Shown: in pieces, positions 43,681 through 50,879 of the stretch
Numbering within the stretch: position 1 is the first letter of the stretch
Layout of the letters: every line of letters starts with the position of its first letter
Assembly (NCBI GenBank): GCA_030425185.1
Contig: JAUIAU010000017.1
Coordinates: forward strand, 1-64,000
DNA from: Alphaproteobacteria bacterium
Lineage (GTDB): Bacteria > Pseudomonadota > Alphaproteobacteria > Rhodobacterales > Rhodobacteraceae
DNA length: 64,000 bases
Direction: 5' to 3'
Notes under the pieces: generated by a model
The model's input: the letters and a program-made list of their open reading frames with translations, nothing else
Told to the model about the DNA's origin: nothing
Database searches by the model: none
Position numbers and translations under genes: made by a program

Positions 43681-44418
43681 ATGGATCAGGTCTCCGCCCT
43701 TGCGGCACAGGCGTGGGAGGCGCTTCGGGGCGGCTGGGACACGGTCGCGGCGCGGCTTCCGCCCGAGGCGGGATCCGGGTTTGCGCTGGCCCTCGTCTTT
43801 CTGGTGCTGGTCTACGCGGCCACGCGGATGCGGATCGGGACCGGCCTCGCGCGGGGGCTGCGCCGACTCCGTCGGCGGCGGTCGCGCAAGCCCGGGCTCA
43901 CCGTGGTCGGGAAACACCCGGCACCCGGGTCCGGCAAGGCAAACTGGCGCGACCCCGTCCCCGATCTGAGCGATGCGGCAGAGCAATTGCGCGCCGTCAC
44001 GCGGGTCGAGTTCGAGAAGGTCCGCCTGCTGAACGCCAGCGAAGCGCGCTTCCTGCCGGTTCTCGAACGGGTCGCGCGCGCCCAGGGAACGGGGCTTCGG
44101 GTCCTCGCGCAGGTCAGTCTCGGCGAACTGATCCGGCCCGCATCCGGCGGCAGCGACCGGGCGCGCCGGGCGGCCCACGCGTCGATCAATTCGAAGCGGC
44201 TCGACTTCGCCATCGTGGACCGGTTCGGCCTCCTGGTGGTCGCCATCGAGTACCAGGGGACCGGCCATTACCAGGGCGACGCCGCCCTGCGCGATGCCGT
44301 CAAGCGCGAGGCCCTCCGGCGCGCCGGGGTGCAGATGATCGAGATCGCGGCAGACGACTCGCCCGAGGCCGTCGCGGTCCGGGTCGAGGCCCTTCTCACC
44401 GCGAAGAGCCCCGCCTGA
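43681..44418 (+). CDS. DUF2726 protein (PD-(D/E)xK-like nuclease fold) with membrane anchor
   Basis: 245 residues on the opposite strand to the surrounding fab genes. A single hydrophobic helix (about 33-48, FALALVFLVLVYAATR) is followed by a basic stretch (RLRRRRSRK) and a DUF2726 domain (about 105-235): RFLPVLERVARAQGTGLRVLAQVSLGELI, NSKRLDFAIVDRFGLLVVAIEYQG and KREALRRAGVQMIEI (first part split). The LDFAIVD...VVAIEYQG pattern is that of restriction-endonuclease-like folds, where Asp and Glu-x-Gln/Lys would bind metal. No known function; DUF2726 proteins are sometimes linked to DNA handling. Insertion here separates fabG from acpP. Confidence 0.75.
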   Translation: MDQVSALAAQAWEALRGGWDTVAARLPPEAGSGFALALVFLVLVYAATRMRIGTGLARGLRRLRRRRSRKPGLTVVGKHPAPGSGKANWRDPVPDLSDAAEQLRAVTRVEFEKVRLLNASEARFLPVLERVARAQGTGLRVLAQVSLGELIRPASGGSDRARRAAHASINSKRLDFAIVDRFGLLVVAIEYQGTGHYQGDAALRDAVKREALRRAGVQMIEIAADDSPEAVAVRVEALLTAKSPA

Positions 44419-44424
44419 GTACCC

Positions 44425-45162
44425 TCACAGCATCGCCATGCCGCCGTTGACGTGCAGCGTGGCGCCGGTGACATAGCCTGCCTCGGCGCTGACGAGATAC
44501 AGCACCGCGGCCGCGATCTCGGCGGGCGCGCCCATGCGGCCGGCGGGGATCTGGGTCAGGATCTTGCCCTTCTGGTCGTCGGTCAGCTTGTCGGTCATGG
44601 CGGTCTCGATGAAGCCCGGCGCCACCGCGTTCACGGTGATGCCGCGCGACGCCACCTCGTAGGCCAGCGACTTCGACATGCCGATCATCCCGGCCTTCGA
44701 GGCGGCGTAGTTGCCCTGCCCCGGGTTGCCGGTGGCCCCCACGACCGAGCTGATGTTCACGATCCGGCCCCAGCGCGCCTTCATCATGCCGCGCAGCACG
44801 CCCCGGCACAGCCGGAAGGTCGAGGTCAGGTTGACCTCCATCACGCTCGCCCATTCCTCGTCCGACATCCGCATGAAGAGGTTGTCGCGGGTGATGCCGG
44901 CGTTGTTCACGAGGATGTCGACCGAGCCCATCGCGGCGATCGCGGCCTTCGGCAGCGCCTCGACCGCCTCGGCGTCGCCCAGGTTGCAGGGCAGCACGTG
45001 CGCCCGCTCGCCCAGCTCTGCGGCCAGTGCGGCCAGCGGCGCCTCCCGCGTGCCCGACAGGCCCACCGTCGCACCGGCGCCATGCAGCGCGCGCGCGATC
45101 TCGGCCCCGATGCCGCCCGAGGCGCCGGTGATCAGCGCCGTCTTTCCCGTCAGATCGAACAT
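44425..45162 (-). CDS. fabG: 3-oxoacyl-ACP reductase
   Basis: 245 residues, a classical short-chain dehydrogenase. NADPH loop TGASGGIGAEIARALHGAGA near residues 13-32, LVNNAGITRDNLFMRM, the catalytic Ser in NISSVVGATGNPGQ, YAASK (YxxxK) and PGFIETAMTDKL. It reduces beta-ketoacyl-ACP in the fatty acid cycle. It follows fabD by 51 bp on the same strand. Its stop is 6 bp from the convergent DUF2726 stop. Confidence 0.96.
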   Translation of the reverse strand: MFDLTGKTALITGASGGIGAEIARALHGAGATVGLSGTREAPLAALAAELGERAHVLPCNLGDAEAVEALPKAAIAAMGSVDILVNNAGITRDNLFMRMSDEEWASVMEVNLTSTFRLCRGVLRGMMKARWGRIVNISSVVGATGNPGQGNYAASKAGMIGMSKSLAYEVASRGITVNAVAPGFIETAMTDKLTDDQKGKILTQIPAGRMGAPAEIAAAVLYLVSAEAGYVTGATLHVNGGMAML

Positions 45163-45213
45163 GGGTCCGGCCCCTTCCTTCTTCTTGGCAAAAATACTCG
45201 AAATCCCGCCGTC

Positions 45214-46143
45214 TCAGCCCGCGACGGCGGCGGCCACGTCCTCGGGCGTGCCGACGGCGCGCGTCTCGGCCTCCTTGGCGATGCGGCGGATCATGCCGCT
45301 GAGCGCCTTGCCCGCGCCGATCTCCCAGAACGAGGTCACGCCCGCGCCCGCCATCATGCCCACGCTCTCGCGCCAGCGCACCGAGCCGGTGACCTGGTCG
45401 ACCAGCAGCGCCCGGATCAGGGTGGCGTCGGTGACCGGCTGCGCCACCACGTTGGCCACCACCGGCACGGCGGGGTCCTTGAGCGCGACGTCATCCAGCG
45501 CCTCGGCCATCGCGTCTGCGGCGGGCTGCATCAGGGCGCAGTGGAAGGGTGCCGAGACCGGCAGCAGCAGCGCGCGTTTCGCGCCCTTCGCCTTGGCGAT
45601 CTCGACGGCGCGCTCGACCGCCTCCCTGTGGCCCGAGACCACCACCTGCGCGGGATCGTTGTCGTTCGCGGCCTGGCAGACCTGGCCCTGCGCGGCCTCC
45701 TCGGCGACCGCGCGGGCAGTCTCGAAGTCGAGGCCCAGCAGCGCCGCCATCGCGCCGATGCCCACCGGCACGGCCTTCTGCATCGCGTCGCCCCGGATGC
45801 GCAGCAGGCGCGCGGCGTCGGCGATGCTGAGGGTGCCAGCGGCGGCCAGCGCGGAATACTCGCCCAGCGAGTGCCCGGCGACATAGGCCGCGTCGGTGAT
45901 CTTCACCCCCTCGGCCTCCAGCGCGCGGAAGGCCGCGAGCGAGGTCGCCATCAGCGCGGGCTGCGCGTTGGCGGTGAGCGTCAGCGTGTCGGCGTCGCCC
46001 TCCCAGATCAGCGCCGAGAGCTTCTCGCCCAGCGCGTCGTCCACCTCCGCGAAGACGGCGGCGGCGGCGGGATAGGCCTCGGCGAGGGCCTTGCCCATCC
46101 CGATGGTCTGGGCCCCCTGGCCGGGGAACACGAAGGCGCGCAT
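45214..46143 (-). CDS. fabD: Malonyl-CoA:ACP transacylase
   Basis: 309 residues. Transfers malonyl from CoA to ACP. The N-terminus FVFPGQGAQTIGMGKALAEA and the catalytic Ser S92 in AGHSLGEYSALAAAGTLS are diagnostic, with QPALMATSLAAF before it. ATG 46141-46143 is preceded by CAGGAG. First gene of the fab cluster; its promoter must lie in the 94 bp upstream, where a 10-bp inverted repeat flanks the region. Confidence 0.96.
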   Translation of the reverse strand: MRAFVFPGQGAQTIGMGKALAEAYPAAAAVFAEVDDALGEKLSALIWEGDADTLTLTANAQPALMATSLAAFRALEAEGVKITDAAYVAGHSLGEYSALAAAGTLSIADAARLLRIRGDAMQKAVPVGIGAMAALLGLDFETARAVAEEAAQGQVCQAANDNDPAQVVVSGHREAVERAVEIAKAKGAKRALLLPVSAPFHCALMQPAADAMAEALDDVALKDPAVPVVANVVAQPVTDATLIRALLVDQVTGSVRWRESVGMMAGAGVTSFWEIGAGKALSGMIRRIAKEAETRAVGTPEDVAAAVAG

Positions 46144-46156
46144 GGGCAGAACTCCT

Positions 46157-46221
46157 GTCACGAACGGGTGAGATGCCCGATACCCCGCCCGCGTCCGCAG
46201 CACAACCGGGGCGTTCGTGAC
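46157..46221. repeat. Inverted repeat flanking the fabD promoter region
   Basis: GTCACGAACG (46157-46166) and CGTTCGTGAC (46212-46221) are perfect complements 45 bp apart, bracketing the only place where the fabD promoter can be. The first arm lies just upstream of the fabD ribosome site. It could be two operator half-sites of a looping regulator or a long-range hairpin in the end of the pilin-like transcript. Confidence 0.4.
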
Positions 46222-46237
46222 GGTTCGCGATGCCCGC

Positions 46238-46864
46238 TCAGCACCCCGGCGGGGGCGCGCCCCAGGTGTCGGGCCAGGCCGGGCGCTCGACGGTGAACTG
46301 GCCGACCGAGGCGCCGCCGTTCAGCACGATCTGGACCGTGTGCGAGGCGCCGCAGGCCGGGGTGTCCATCCGCAGGATGGTGCCCCATTCGACGTTGCCG
46401 CTGGTCACGGTCTGACCGTTGCGGTCCTGCGCGCGGGGGTTGCCGTCGCCGATCACCTCGAAGGTCGCGGGCATCGGCACGCCGAGATCGGTGGGGTTGA
46501 TCCAGCCGGTATCGACCTCCGGGCCCCAGCCCGGCGTCAGCACCTTGGTCGGCAGGAAGAAGGTCGGGGTCAGGAGGCCCGTCGCGCCGTCGGGCGCGCC
46601 CGCGTCGGGATCGGCCCCCGGATCGGCGCCTGCGCCGGACCCGCCCGAGAAGCCGATGTCGGCGAGCGCCTGCATCGTCGCCGAGGCCTGTGTCCCGAGG
46701 TTGCCCGCGCTCGTCGCGGCCCCGTTCCAGACGATCCCGGTCACGGCGATCCCGAGACCGGTGAGGGCCGCGGTCAGCACGACCCAGTCGACGGCAACGG
46801 CCCCGTCCTCGGCGCGCAGGAAGCGGCCTGCCCGTCGGATGCTACTTTTTCTTGCCGTTGCCAT
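46238..46864 (-). CDS. Flp-pilin-like anchored protein, second of a pair
   Basis: 208 residues. The N-terminus has a basic stretch, then RAGRFLRAEDGAVAVDWVVLTAALTGLGIAVTGIV (split here), the layout of Flp/TadE-type pilins: E-x-G-A-V-A-V-D-W-V/x at the start of a hydrophobic helix. The rest is an exported domain, Gly/Ala/Asp-rich near 75-95 and then compact, with two Cys near the C-terminus (TPACGASH and the last residue, PPPGC) that could form a disulfide. It starts inside the 3' end of the upstream acidic-repeat gene (about 23 bp overlap). Whether it forms a pilus is unknown; no Tad machinery is in the window. Other Met starts a few codons upstream are possible. Confidence 0.7.
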   Translation of the reverse strand: MATARKSSIRRAGRFLRAEDGAVAVDWVVLTAALTGLGIAVTGIVWNGAATSAGNLGTQASATMQALADIGFSGGSGAGADPGADPDAGAPDGATGLLTPTFFLPTKVLTPGWGPEVDTGWINPTDLGVPMPATFEVIGDGNPRAQDRNGQTVTSGNVEWGTILRMDTPACGASHTVQIVLNGGASVGQFTVERPAWPDTWGAPPPGC

Positions 46865-47738
46865 TCCCGTTTCCATTGTTCCCGTTATTGCCGTTGTTGC
46901 CCGCATTGCCGGGCGCGTTCGCGGTGTTGTCGGCGTTGCCGCCCTCGTTCTCGGCGCCGTTGTTCATCTCGGAGTTGCCCGGCGCATCCTGGTCGCCGTT
47001 GCCCCAGCCGTTGTTCTGGTTCGAGTTCGAGTTGCCGTTCCCGTTGTTGCCGGAGTTGCCCGGCCCGCCGTTGTCGTCCTCGTCGTCGTTCTCGTCTTCG
47101 TCGTCGTGCTCGTCCTCGTCGTCGTGCTCGTCTTCGTCGTCCTCTTCGTCTTCGTCGTCGTGTTCGTCTTCGTCGTCGTGTTCGTCTTCGTTGTCGTGTT
47201 CGTCTTCGTTGTCGTGTTCGTCTTCGTCGTCGTGCCCGTCCTCGTCGTCGTGCTCGTCCTCGTCGTCCTGCTCGTCCTCGTGGTCCTGCTCGTCCTCGTC
47301 GTCCTCTTCGTCGTCGTCGGAGCCGCCGCCGGTGCCCGGGGTGCCGCCGCCCTGCCCGTCGTCGTCCTGACCCTCGTCGTCCTGGCCGTCGTCGTCGCCG
47401 TTGTCGTCGTCGCCGTCGTCGTCCCAGAGGTCGGCGTAGCGCTCCTCTTCCCACCAGTTCAGCGGACCGTCCGCGCCGTCGGGGTCGTAGGAGACCACGT
47501 CGATCACGTTGGAGAAGTCGGTGCGGATCTCGATCCGGGTCAGCGTGCGGTTGGTGTCGCCGACGTTGTTGCCGAGCGAGGCATGCATGATGTTGACCGA
47601 GCCGAGCCCCAGCACCACGGCCGCCGACAGGAGCGGCACCATATCCACGGTGACCGCCCCGCGCTCGTCGCGCAGGAAGGCGTCAATCCGGGTGTACTGC
47701 CGCAAGCGGCGGCGCAGTCGGTCGGTGCGGGTCGACAT
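46842..47738 (-). CDS. Flp-pilin-like protein with acidic hexapeptide repeats
   Basis: 298 residues. Residues 16-52 (RIDAFLRDERGAVTVDMVPL and on into a hydrophobic helix) mirror the paired gene's Flp-like anchor. After a short domain (about 53-105) comes an Asp/Gly linker (106-145), then residues 146-223 are thirteen six-residue units of the DDEDEH type, and the last 75 residues are Asn/Gly-rich ending NGKKK. The repeat region would carry very high negative charge and could bind Ca2+ or other cations at the cell surface. The start at 47736-47738 follows GAGGAA. The same DNA read on the plus strand gives a valine/phenylalanine-rich frame that is not a gene. Confidence 0.75.
   Translation of the reverse strand: MSTRTDRLRRRLRQYTRIDAFLRDERGAVTVDMVPLLSAAVVLGLGSVNIMHASLGNNVGDTNRTLTRIEIRTDFSNVIDVVSYDPDGADGPLNWWEEERYADLWDDDGDDDNGDDDGQDDEGQDDDGQGGGTPGTGGGSDDDEEDDEDEQDHEDEQDDEDEHDDEDGHDDEDEHDNEDEHDNEDEHDDEDEHDDEDEEDDEDEHDDEDEHDDEDENDDEDDNGGPGNSGNNGNGNSNSNQNNGWGNGDQDAPGNSEMNNGAENEGGNADNTANAPGNAGNNGNNGNNGNGNGNGKKK
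47070..47303. repeat. Thirteen 18-bp tandem repeats inside the acidic-repeat gene
   Basis: Units such as TCGTCGTGTTCGTCTTCG on the plus strand encode DDEDEH-type hexapeptides on the minus strand. Variation is mostly at the last codon of each unit (H, Q, E, N) and at the second (D, N, H). A tract of this type can expand or contract by slippage or recombination in units of six residues without breaking the frame. Confidence 0.85.
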
Positions 47739-47898
47739 CGGCAGCGGTTCCTCGGTACTCGGCTCCGGTGCATGGCCCCCGCACATCTCCGGACTGGCAG
47801 TTTCCGTATCCTTTCGGGGAATCGGGGCAAAACCTTGGCGCAGTCCGGGCAATTGGCGGACCCCGCCCCCGCGGACCCGGCGCGCCGCAGCTAAGCGG

Positions 47899-47926
47899 TT
47901 GCACATTCCGGCGAACCGCCTATAAG
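47899..47926 (+). promoter_or_regulatory. Candidate promoter of the rpsF operon
   Basis: TTGCAC (47899-47904), 16 bp, TATAAG (47921-47926). The predicted start near 47933 gives a leader of about 95 nt before rpsF with a GGTCCCGGACC palindrome and a T6 run, possibly part of ribosomal-protein autoregulation. Confidence 0.5.
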
Positions 47927-48028
47927 GCGCGGGTCCCGGACCTTTTTTCCGACACGCCGCGTCCCTCGTAGGTGGCCCCGGGACCTTGACCGCCACCGGT
48001 GAAACGCGCCCAGAATCAGAGGGTTTTC

Positions 48029-48412
48029 ATGCCGCTTTACGAGCATGTCTTCATCTCGCGCCAGGATCTCTCGCCCGCACAGGCAGAGTCGCTGGTCGAG
48101 CACTTCGGCACCGTCCTCGCGGACAACGGCGGCAAGGTCGTCGAGAGCGAGTACTGGGGCGTCAAGACGATGGCCTACAAGATCAACAAGAACCGCAAGG
48201 GGCACTACGCCTTCCTGAAGACCGACGCGCCCGCGCCGGCCGTGCAGGAAATGGAGCGCCTGATGCGCCTGCACGACGACGTGATGCGCGTCCTGACCGT
48301 CAAGGTCGAAGCGCACGAGGACGGCCCGTCGGTGCAGATGCAGAAGCGCGACGAGCGCGGCGACCGCGGTGATCGTGGCGACCGCGGGGACCGCGGCGAC
48401 CGCCGCCGTTGA
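48029..48412 (+). CDS. rpsF: 30S ribosomal protein S6
   Basis: 127 residues. [26 protein letters not shown] is the family start (split here), with [24 protein letters not shown] in the core, and a C-terminal tail of repeated RGDRGD units that differs in length between species. It binds 16S rRNA with S18 in the 30S platform. ATG 48029 chosen over an in-frame codon ten residues upstream, which lacks homology to the family N-terminus. First gene of rpsF-rpsR-rplI. Confidence 0.96.
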   Translation: MPLYEHVFISRQDLSPAQAESLVEHFGTVLADNGGKVVESEYWGVKTMAYKINKNRKGHYAFLKTDAPAPAVQEMERLMRLHDDVMRVLTVKVEAHEDGPSVQMQKRDERGDRGDRGDRGDRGDRRR

Positions 48413-48441
48413 TCGAAACCCTCAGGACAGGAGCCTAAGAC

Positions 48442-48669
48442 ATGGCCGCAAGACCGTTTTTCCGCCGTCGCAAGGTGTGCCCGTTCTCGGGTGATAACGC
48501 GCCCAAGATCGACTACAAGGACACCCGCCTGCTGCAGCGCTACATCTCCGAGCGCGGCAAGATCGTGCCGTCGCGGATCACCGCCGTTTCGGCAAAGAAG
48601 CAGCGTGAGCTGGCCCGCGCGATCAAGCGCGCCCGCTTCCTCGCCCTGCTGCCCTACGCCGTGAAGTAA
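48442..48669 (+). CDS. rpsR: 30S ribosomal protein S18
   Basis: 75 residues, highly basic. [30 protein letters not shown] is the S18 signature (split near the middle), followed by [38 protein letters not shown]. Partners S6 on the platform. AGGAG lies upstream. Confidence 0.97.
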   Translation: MAARPFFRRRKVCPFSGDNAPKIDYKDTRLLQRYISERGKIVPSRITAVSAKKQRELARAIKRARFLALLPYAVK

Positions 48670-48681
48670 GGAGCGAGACCG

Positions 48682-49284
48682 ATGCAAGTCATTCTTCTCG
48701 AGCGCGTGGCGAAGCTGGGCCAGATGGGCGACGTCGTCGACGTCCGCTCCGGCTACGCCCGCAACTACCTGCTGCCGCAGGGCAAGGCGCTGACCGCCTC
48801 CGAGCGCAACATCAAGCAGTTCGAGGCCCAGAAGGCCCAGCTTGAGGCGCGCAACCTCGAAACCAAGACGGAAGCCGAAGCCCTCGGCGCCCGCCTCGAC
48901 GGCCAGACCTTCGTCGTGATCCGCTCCGCCTCGGACGGCGGCGCGCTCTACGGCTCGGTCACCCCGCGCGACATCGCCGACGTTGCGACCGAGGCCGGGT
49001 TCTCGATCGACAAGCGCCAGATCATCCTGCGCGGCCCGATCAAGGAATTGGGCCTGCACGACGTGACCGCGTCGCTGCACCCGGAGGTCGAGGTGACCGT
49101 CTCGATCAACGTCGCCCGCTCGGCGGAAGAGGCCGAGCTGCAGGCGTCCGGCAAGTCGATCCAGGAGCTGGCTGCCGAAGAGGAAGCCGCGGCCGAGTTC
49201 GAGATCCAGGAACTGTTCGACGACATCGGCGGCGCCACCGGCGACGACGACGACCGCCCGAGCATGGACCCGCGCGACAACTGA
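48682..49284 (+). CDS. rplI: 50S ribosomal protein L9
   Basis: 200 residues. N-domain [21 protein letters not shown] and [17 protein letters not shown]; a long connecting helix (about 45-75) and a C-domain with [34 protein letters not shown] and [13 protein letters not shown]. The C-terminus extends about 45 residues beyond the usual bacterial L9 with an acidic tail, a trait of Rhodobacteraceae. Binds 23S rRNA at the base of the L1 stalk. Confidence 0.96.
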   Translation: MQVILLERVAKLGQMGDVVDVRSGYARNYLLPQGKALTASERNIKQFEAQKAQLEARNLETKTEAEALGARLDGQTFVVIRSASDGGALYGSVTPRDIADVATEAGFSIDKRQIILRGPIKELGLHDVTASLHPEVEVTVSINVARSAEEAELQASGKSIQELAAEEEAAAEFEIQELFDDIGGATGDDDDRPSMDPRDN

Positions 49285-49311
49285 CGCGGGCCCCGGTCTG
49301 CACGAGACCCG

Positions 49312-49344
49312 AACGCCGCTCCCTGCCCGGGGGCGGCGTTTTTT
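49312..49344 (+). terminator. Rho-independent terminator of the rpsF-rpsR-rplI operon
   Basis: AACGCCGC (49312-49319) pairs with GCGGCGTT (49333-49340), followed by a run of six T ending at 49344. Confidence 0.9.
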
Positions 49345-49465
49345 CGTGGCCGGTCGCACGCCGCCGGGGAGTTGCCGCAACGCAGCGCAACTTATGCGCA
49401 AAAATTCTTCCGTTTCGGTGGCTTGGGGCCTAGGCTGGACCCGGACGGAGAGGAGGACACACCCC

Positions 49466-49945
49466 ATGTATCGGTTCCTAGGCACCCTCGCGGGCGCCAT
49501 GCTGGCGGCAGGCGCGGCGGCGGCCTGTCCCAACCCGAACCTGCCCGACACCTATGGCACCTACCAGGCGACAGGCGACCAGCTGTTCCAGGCGCGCACC
49601 TTCGCGCTGCAGGCGGGCGGCGACCAGCGCATTCCCAACTGCCCGAACGTGCAGCCCCGCACCGACCGGGGCGACGGCTACGTGACCTCGGCGCCGGACT
49701 ACAGCTTCACCCTGTCGGGGATGTCGCGCTACCAGCTCGTCATCAGCGTGGTCAGCGCCTGCGACGCGGTTCTGCTGATCAACACCGGGTCGGTCAGCTG
49801 GTATTACGACGACGACGACAACGGCAACGGCGATCCGCGCATCACGCTGACGCGCCCCGCCAACGGGCGAATCGATGTCTGGGTCGGCACCTATGACGGC
49901 ACGCTCTGCGATGCGCAGCTGACGCTGGAGACCTTCTACCGCTGA
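49466..49945 (+). CDS. Exported protein with an acidic loop
   Basis: 159 residues. A clear Sec signal peptide ([18 protein letters not shown], cleaved near residue 20 before CPNP). The mature part resembles a small beta-sandwich: YSFTLSGMSRYQLVISVVSACDAVLLI, then WYYDDDDNGNGDPRITLTRP (two segments, split), then IDVWVGTYDGTLCDAQL. The DDDDNGNGD loop could bind Ca2+. Four cysteines could make two disulfides. The strand layout recalls PPC (pre-peptidase C-terminal) domains. AGGAGG lies upstream of the ATG. Function unknown. Confidence 0.75.
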   Translation: MYRFLGTLAGAMLAAGAAAACPNPNLPDTYGTYQATGDQLFQARTFALQAGGDQRIPNCPNVQPRTDRGDGYVTSAPDYSFTLSGMSRYQLVISVVSACDAVLLINTGSVSWYYDDDDNGNGDPRITLTRPANGRIDVWVGTYDGTLCDAQLTLETFYR

Positions 49946-49962
49946 GGCCTGGGCCCGCCGGT

Positions 49963-49987
49963 CCGGCCCCCGTGCGGCGGGGGCCGG
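49963..49987 (+). terminator. Hairpin after the exported-protein gene
   Basis: A 9-bp stem (CCGGCCCCC with its complement) lies 18 bp after the stop. It is followed by AAAACC rather than T, so it is a poor intrinsic terminator. Confidence 0.35.
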
Positions 49988-50147
49988 AAAACCTGTGCGC
50001 AGGGTTAATGGCGCAGCTTACTGTAAAATTTGACGAAAACCCGCGCGGGTGCCGCCCGCGTTAACCCTTCGTTTACCCCGCCCCTCCCCGGCGCGGCCCG
50101 GCCCCGGTTAGGCCCGGCGCGGGGGCCGGTGAGCGAGGGGATCGGGC

Positions 50148-50783
50148 ATGACACGGACACGGATGGGGCTGCTGGCCGGGATGGCGCTGGCGGCGGCACT
50201 CTGGAGCGGCGCGGCGGCGGCGGGCGAGCGCTACGGCTTCGTCTCGATGGGTCTGGGCGCCGCGCGGCACCAGTTCGACACGGCAGCCCTCGGCGGGTCG
50301 GGCCGGGTCCGCGAGGCGTTCGAGGCCGGGGGCGCCAGCCTCGGGGTCGGGATCGGCTGGCGCGACGCGGTGCGGCTCGGGGGCCTGCCGGTGGATATCG
50401 AGATCGAGGTCCGCGCCAGCCGCACCGAGAGCTTCGCACGCGGCAGCCATTCCTACGTGCTGGCCCGCCAGCAGGTCGCCGTCGCGGCCTGGGCCACGCT
50501 GGCCGAAGGGGGCGGCGTCCGGGTGCAGGCCGGTCTGGGGGCCGGGGCGCGGCGGCTGGCGATCACCTACCGCGACGGCGCGCTGAGCCGCTTCGACGTG
50601 GACCGCGCGCCCTACGCGATGGCGGGCCTGCGCGGGGTGCGGGAGATGGGTGAGGGCCGCCGCGGTTTCGTCGAGCTGCGCTACACCGTCCACCCGACAC
50701 CCAAGGGGCCGGGTCAGACGGCCTCGATCGAGCACGAGATGAACGACCTCGAAGTGCTGGTCGGGGTGCAGCAGGAGTTCTGA
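50148..50783 (+). CDS. Outer-membrane beta-barrel-like exported protein
   Basis: 211 residues. Signal peptide of about 25 residues (GLLAGMALAAALWSGAAAA, cleaved before GERYG). The mature protein alternates in beta-strand patterns (GVGIGWRDAVRLGG, DIEIEVRASRTESF, GVRVQAGLGAGARRLAITY, GFVELRYTV) and ends with an aromatic residue (VLVGVQQEF), as outer-membrane barrels do. Probably an eight-strand barrel of the surface-antigen/OmpA-like type. Specific function unknown. Confidence 0.75.
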   Translation: MTRTRMGLLAGMALAAALWSGAAAAGERYGFVSMGLGAARHQFDTAALGGSGRVREAFEAGGASLGVGIGWRDAVRLGGLPVDIEIEVRASRTESFARGSHSYVLARQQVAVAAWATLAEGGGVRVQAGLGAGARRLAITYRDGALSRFDVDRAPYAMAGLRGVREMGEGRRGFVELRYTVHPTPKGPGQTASIEHEMNDLEVLVGVQQEF

Positions 50784-50827
50784 GCGGTTGCTTCAGGAAT
50801 TTTCTTCAAGTCTTTGCAGAACAACGA

Positions 50828-50856
50828 AAAAGGCCGCCCCGAGGGGCGGCCTTCAT
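50828..50856. terminator. Bidirectional intrinsic terminator between the barrel gene and tig
   Basis: AAGGCCGCCCC pairs with GGGGCGGCCTT around a short loop. It is flanked by AAAAA on the left, so a T-run follows on the minus strand (for tig), and by TTCATT on the right. It lies in the 96 bp between convergent stops. Confidence 0.85.
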
Positions 50857-50879
50857 TCGGTCGGGACGGAGGCCCCGGA

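Noticed and set aside
46419-47894. Plus-strand frame with repeated VFVVV-type segments across the acidic-repeat region
   Set aside because: It is the complement of GAC/GAG-rich repeats; it has no start with a ribosome site and would not be a sensible membrane protein.
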